Positions 63,020-64,000 of a DNA stretch of 64,000 nt are shown here, piece after piece. The notes beneath the pieces are model-generated. The model saw only the letters and a program-made list of their open reading frames with translations, was not told the origin of the DNA and ran no database searches. Within the stretch, counting starts at the first letter, position 1, and each line of letters begins with the position of its first letter. The DNA comes from Nocardioides sp. SLBN-35 (GTDB lineage Bacteria > Actinomycetota > Actinomycetes > Propionibacteriales > Nocardioidaceae), in contig NZ_VFNU01000001.1 in NCBI RefSeq assembly GCF_006715725.1, forward strand, positions 1,116,001 to 1,180,000, given 5' to 3'. Both the position numbers and the translations under genes were made by a program.

Positions 63020-63645
63020 CAGTGCGCCCGGCCCGCGACCGCCTCTTCGAGCCGGGTACGGCCGCTGAGCTGGATCAGGTCCTCGTGGAGCTCGAACCAC
63101 ACCGTGTGGTAGCTGTCGAGGATCGGGCGCGCCACCCAGGTGGTGTCGCCCTCGGCCAGTCGGTCCTGCGCGTGCTGCAGGCGCTGGGGATAGCGGGCCA
63201 GGCGCGGCGCGACCTGCGCGAGCCGCTCGACGAGCGGGAGAACCCGGGCGTGCAGGTCGGCGAGGCGCGCGAGCACCTCGGCGTCGTACGCCGCGTCGGT
63301 GTGGTCGTTCGGCGTGCCGTCGGCCCTGAGCTGCCACGCGGTCACGATGGTCTTGAGGTCGGAGTTGACGACGCAGAAGTCGTCGTACGCCGAGGCGAGG
63401 GAGGGCTGGTCGACACTCGCCGCGTCGGCGGCGAGCAGCTCGGCCAGGCGGTCGCGGCCGGGGTCGGCGAGCCGGAAGCCGGCGCCGGCCTTGACCAGCT
63501 CGCCCGCGGCCGCGAGATCCGTCAGCAGGGCGCCAGCCGCCTCGGGGGTGATCCCCAGGGGCGTGGCCACGTCGGCCTCGCGGACCCGGCCCTTCAGCTC
63601 GACGACGCGCAGCACGCTGAGCAGGGTGGGCTCGGCAACGGACAT
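63019..63645 (-). CDS. Winged-helix-like protein of unknown function
   Basis: A 208-residue soluble protein. Residues about 5-62 (LLSVLRVVELKGRVREADVA, then TPLGITPEAAGALLTDLAAA) look like a winged helix. The rest is helical (LARLADLHARVLPLVERLAQ, then HTVWFELHEDLIQLSGRTRL). It may be the regulator of the surrounding genes or an accessory subunit. It has no CBS domain or metal motif. GAGGAGA lies 5 bases before ATG 63645 in a leader identical to that of kshA (GAGGAGATCGAGATG). A copy of the shared palindrome lies 67 bp upstream. Confidence 0.6.
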   Translation of the reverse strand: MSVAEPTLLSVLRVVELKGRVREADVATPLGITPEAAGALLTDLAAAGELVKAGAGFRLADPGRDRLAELLAADAASVDQPSLASAYDDFCVVNSDLKTIVTAWQLRADGTPNDHTDAAYDAEVLARLADLHARVLPLVERLAQVAPRLARYPQRLQHAQDRLAEGDTTWVARPILDSYHTVWFELHEDLIQLSGRTRLEEAVAGRAH

Positions 63646-63711
63646 CTCGATCTCCTCGTCTCGTTCGGTTCACCCGAGGTTCACCTGATCGCGCGGTGTG
63701 AGGGCCGTCGC

Positions 63712-63726
63712 TCCCGATCAGCGGGA
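63712..63726. promoter_or_regulatory. Shared 15-bp palindrome, site 5 (right divergent promoter)
   Basis: TCCCGATCAGCGGGA, midway between the divergent 208-aa gene and the phosphatase-family gene. A further half-site TCCCGATCA occurs at 63775-63783. Confidence 0.6.
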
Positions 63727-63797
63727 CGAGTACGCGCCGAGCCGGTCGCTGCCGGGATCGTGACAACGTCGTCATCCCGATCAAGACGGAGGCAGTT

Positions 63798-64000
63798 GTG
63801 GGCACGGTGAGCGAGGCCACCCGGTGGCTCGACCTGGCAGAGGTCGACAACATCCGCGACCTCGGCGGCCTCCCCGTCGCGGGCGGCGGCTGCACGCGCT
63901 CGGGCGTGGCGTTCCGGGCCAGCACCCTGCAGGAGATCTGTGCCGCCGACGTGACCGAGCTGGTCGACGTACGCCGGCTGCGGACGATCATCGACCTGCG
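63798..64000 (+). CDS. Tyrosine-phosphatase-family protein (Y_phosphatase3), 3' end outside window
   Basis: The first 67 residues are visible. WLDLAEVDNIRDLGGLPVAG followed by CTRSGVAFRAS and VDVRRLRTIIDL is the N-terminal pattern of the Y_phosphatase3/Siw14-like family (NxRDLGG ... GxxxRS ... LRTIIDLR). The catalytic CxxGKDRTG-type loop would lie beyond the window, so activity cannot be judged. GGAGG lies 6 bases before GTG 63798. Relatives remove phosphate from tyrosine or small phosphorylated compounds. Its place beside a phosphotransferase-type gene set is suggestive. Confidence 0.75.
   Translation, partial: MGTVSEATRWLDLAEVDNIRDLGGLPVAGGGCTRSGVAFRASTLQEICAADVTELVDVRRLRTIIDL

Overview
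The window is chromosomal DNA of a high-GC actinobacterium, most likely a member of the Nocardioidaceae (Nocardioides or Pimelobacter type). The basis is strong GC bias at third codon positions, purS-purQ-purL-purF-purM with a DUF3073 gene behind purM, actinobacterial regulators (DICT-type MerR, PucR, Fur/Zur), a KshA-type Rieske oxygenase and a KstD-type flavoprotein. The genus is inferred from gene content only. I see no insertion sequence, integrase, prophage, CRISPR array or rRNA. There are four tRNA genes (Phe, Glu, Asp, Lys).

Layout. 0-20 kb: purine synthesis (purS-purQ, purL, purF-purM) mixed with a cytosine permease/deaminase operon and its PucR-type neighbour, a secreted DUF1906 protein, a Ser/Thr kinase with a duplicated outer domain, two lipoproteins, an MFS exporter with a divergent ArsR-like regulator, an M20 peptidase and an FAD/NAD(P)-binding protein. 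20-31.7 kb: accessory catabolism, with a glycosidase-fold protein, an alpha/beta hydrolase, a CoA-transferase, an acyl-CoA dehydrogenase, a second PucR regulator and a complete branched-chain-amino-acid-type ABC transporter. 32-36.6 kb: a complete BMP-family nucleoside-type ABC transporter. 36.6-47 kb: a MarR/MMPL pair, tRNAs, a 74-bp triple tandem repeat, a metallopeptidase, an ATP-binding regulator, NDH-2, a thioesterase, two acetyltransferases, a Fur/Zur regulator and a CPBP protease that runs into tRNA-Lys. 47-50.6 kb: a cluster facing a MerR-DICT regulator (epimerase, FAD oxidase, sigma-region-2-like protein). 50.6-64 kb: a steroid-type or terpenoid-type catabolic region.

The last region is the most interesting part. 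It holds kshA, a KstD-family dehydrogenase, a second FAD enzyme and four SDRs. It also holds two halves of a dikinase-type phosphotransferase: a 483-aa protein with the PPDK ATP-grasp and swivelling-His domains but no PEP barrel, and a 785-aa protein with a Rossmann domain, an acceptor-like domain and a swivelling-His domain but no ATP-grasp. A tyrosine-phosphatase-family gene starts at the right edge. Three divergent promoter regions here share a 15-bp palindrome close to TCCCGCTGANCGGGA, which suggests one regulon. The hypothesis is a route in which a hydroxylated substrate is phosphorylated, oxidised and then dephosphorylated.

At the DNA level, about fifteen genes show a TAnnnT-like -10 box six to eight bases before an ATG or GTG, which indicates leaderless transcription. 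Several intergenic spaces hold perfect inverted repeats with unusually long loops.
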